A stretch of DNA of 33,347 bases, from assembly GCA_016792765.1 (NCBI GenBank), contig JAEULD010000245.1:1-33347 (forward strand). Reading direction: 5' to 3'. Of the stretch, positions 31,775-33,347 are shown piece by piece. The DNA comes from Candidatus Odyssella sp. (GTDB taxonomy: Bacteria > Pseudomonadota > Alphaproteobacteria > Bin65). Position numbers and translations under genes: made by a program. The stretch's first letter is position 1. Each line of letters begins with the position of its first letter. The notes below the pieces were generated by a model. That model was not told the DNA's origin. It worked only from the letters and a program-made list of their open reading frames with translations, and did not search any database.

Positions 31775-33347
31775 TCAGCGCGACAGGCGCAGGCGCGAGA
31801 TGTTGATGGCGATGCTGCGGAACGCCTCCTTGAGGGCCGCGCCGTCCGAGGCGAGATAGGCATAAGCCTCGCTGGTGGCGCAGTTCTTCAACAGGTCTTT
31901 CGCCGGCTGGGTATCGAGCTCGAAGCCGACCGTGAAGATGATGATGCCCTTGGCCTTCATCTCGGTGCACAGCGTCGCCGCCTGGCTCGAAGAGCTGCCG
32001 TTGGTCGCGTTGCAGTTGATGTGATCGGAGTCGTTGCCGCTGCCCGATTCCGAGTTCTTCGCGATCACGCCGTTGCAGTACGACGTGTTGAACTCGCCGT
32101 CGGTCATGATCACGGCAATTTTCAGCAGCTCGTCCGTGCCATAAGCCGCGGGCTGACTCGCGGTCGGCCAAAGGTAGGCGAAATTCGGCGAGATCATGTA
32201 CCAGCCCCAGGCGATCCCGATCTGGCCGGCGGTCGAGCCGCCCACGGTGAACGTGTCGATCTTCGCCTTGAGCGCGGTCTTGTCCGGCGAGAGCGGCATG
32301 ATCGTCGGGGTTACGCAAGGATTGTTGCTCGCCGGATAGACGTCGCCGACAAACGCCGTACTCGGCGCCACGTCGGTATAGGCCTGTGCGCCCGTCCGCT
32401 CGCTGACGCAGGTGCTGATCGTGAAGATGTTCGTCGTGGACGAGGCGCTCGTGAAGTAGTGGTACTTGCACCCCGGCGCCATGCAATCGATGGCGCCCGC
32501 GGACGTGTAGGTGTTCCAGCTCGTGCCGTTCGCTGCCGTGCCGTCGCTGCGGTAGAGCTGGAACGTATTCGTCGTCTTGTTCGTGACGACCCAGTATTGC
32601 GGCCTCGTCGCCCTGGTCGGCGAGTTCGACAGGTTGTTGTTGATCTGCGTCATGCCGTTGACGCCGCTGATGAACACTTTGTCGCCGTTGCTGAAACCGT
32701 GATTGGCCGAAGTGATCACGACCGGGTTCGCCTTGGTGGCGCCGGTGATGGTCTTGACCGGCACGGCTCCGCGAATCTGGTTGGCATAGGTGCCGACGTT
32801 GACCGAGTTCGAATAGGGGATGATCGCGACCTTCGAGTAGTACTCGCTCTGGTCGTCCCAGACGACCGTGTCGATCATGTCCTTCGCCGCGGTCTTGAGA
32901 TCGGTGATCTTGGTGCCCGACATCGATCCGGTGATATCCAGCACCAGCGTGATTTCGAGCGAGTTCGCGTTGCGCTTGACCTCGGTCTCGCCGCTGACGG
33001 TGAAGGTGTTCTGGCCGATCAGGTGCACGAAATAGGTGGGAATCGAGGCCGTGGCCGTAGCCTTCACCGTGTGGTCGGTATTGTTGAAGGCGAACGTCGG
33101 GCCGGTCAGCGTCGCGTCCATGAAGGCGGTCGGAAAGTTCGCCTTGAAGACCATGTTGGCCTTGGCCTCCGAGGTCGCCTGATCGGCGTTCGATCGGCCT
33201 GCGGCGAGCGCCGCCGCGTCGAGCGCCTGGCCGAGGCGCGCCTTGAGGAGATAGGCGCGCGCCGAGTCCACGCCGAGGCCCATGAAGCCCAACAGCGGCA
33301 CGAACAGCACTGCGGCCCAGGTGAGCAGGCTTCCGCGCTTGTCGCGC
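31775..33347 (-). CDS. TadG-type VWA protein with inserted beta domain; 5' truncated
   Basis: The frame is open to the right edge, and codons before the GTG at 33310 read RDKRGSLLTWAAV, matching the N-terminus of the first VWA protein; the gene therefore starts beyond the window. From 33310 there are 511 residues. The TadG-like anchor is VPLLGFMGLGVDSARAYLLKARLGQALDAAALAAG. The VWA metal site is DITGSM (125-130) and IMTDGEFNTS (401-410). Between the strands of the VWA fold lies an insertion (about 185-275) reading ITGATKANPVVITSANHG and HGFSNGDKVFISGVNGM with NTFQLY, a type seen in phage tail proteins and in proteins annotated as ubiquitin-activating-enzyme FCCH-like. Eight Cys are present from 276 on. 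Confidence 0.88.
   Translation of the reverse strand, partial: RDKRGSLLTWAAVLFVPLLGFMGLGVDSARAYLLKARLGQALDAAALAAGRSNADQATSEAKANMVFKANFPTAFMDATLTGPTFAFNNTDHTVKATATASIPTYFVHLIGQNTFTVSGETEVKRNANSLEITLVLDITGSMSGTKITDLKTAAKDMIDTVVWDDQSEYYSKVAIIPYSNSVNVGTYANQIRGAVPVKTITGATKANPVVITSANHGFSNGDKVFISGVNGMTQINNNLSNSPTRATRPQYWVVTNKTTNTFQLYRSDGTAANGTSWNTYTSAGAIDCMAPGCKYHYFTSASSTTNIFTISTCVSERTGAQAYTDVAPSTAFVGDVYPASNNPCVTPTIMPLSPDKTALKAKIDTFTVGGSTAGQIGIAWGWYMISPNFAYLWPTASQPAAYGTDELLKIAVIMTDGEFNTSYCNGVIAKNSESGSGNDSDHINCNATNGSSSSQAATLCTEMKAKGIIIFTVGFELDTQPAKDLLKNCATSEAYAYLASDGAALKEAFRSIAINISRLRLSR

Overview
The window is about 33 kb of GC-rich (roughly 70 %) chromosome from an alphaproteobacterium, most likely of the Hyphomicrobiales/Rhodospirillales side; genus cannot be fixed from sequence alone. 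Supporting markers are an NDUFA12-type complex I accessory subunit, a DUF2155 gene beside aat, an aroQ-accB-accC gene string, TadE/TadG-type pilus genes with TTAACCAT (CtrA half-site-like) words, and palindromic intergenic repeats of the kind common in these genomes. I see no integrase, transposase, CRISPR array or rRNA. One tRNA-Lys(CTT) is present. Both window ends cut through genes.

Layout. (1) 1-4.3 kb, + strand: 5'-truncated FAD-linked D-lactate dehydrogenase-type oxidase, an enolase-superfamily (mandelate racemase type) enzyme, an Ldh_2-family dehydrogenase and an exported YHS-domain protein. The first three look like 2-hydroxy-acid or sugar-acid catabolism. Three palindromic repeat elements lie between them. 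(2) 4.4-7.6 kb, - strand: methyltransferase, ribbon-helix-helix protein, class II fumarase (fumC), TfoX N-terminal domain protein. (3) 7.85-12.9 kb: tRNA-Lys, then a compact chaperone-usher fimbrial locus. The chaperone (+) is tail-to-tail with the usher (-), their stop codons overlapping in CTAG; upstream of the usher are two paralogous pilins with a small secreted orphan between them. (4) 13-18.2 kb: a stress island with a YqjE/holin-like protein, a DUF883 protein, a Tyr/Pro-rich exported protein, a small orphan, a universal stress protein, Hsp20 and an FtsH paralogue. Three FNR/FixK-type boxes (TTGA-N6-TCAA or near) sit in its two divergent promoter regions, suggesting low-oxygen control. 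(5) 18.2-21.4 kb, +: split ThDP decarboxylase pair (sulfopyruvate/phosphonopyruvate type), a membrane protein, a crotonase without the two classical catalytic glutamates, and an Asp/Glu-racemase-type protein, spaced like an operon. (6) 21.5-28.2 kb: housekeeping block of NDUFA12, two tandem MlaD/MCE proteins, a methyltransferase, DUF2155, aat, a small membrane protein, accC, accB and aroQ. (7) 28.4 kb to the end: surface pilus genes, with two TadE-like proteins (+), then on the - strand a TadG-type von Willebrand A protein, a divergent Flp-like pilin, and a second, truncated TadG/VWA protein with a phage-tail-like beta domain inserted in its VWA fold.

The window therefore carries parts of two separate surface-fibre systems (chaperone-usher and Tad-like) and a probable oxygen-responsive proteostasis cluster. 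These are the regions most worth follow-up. All functional statements are from reading motifs and context; no database search was possible.
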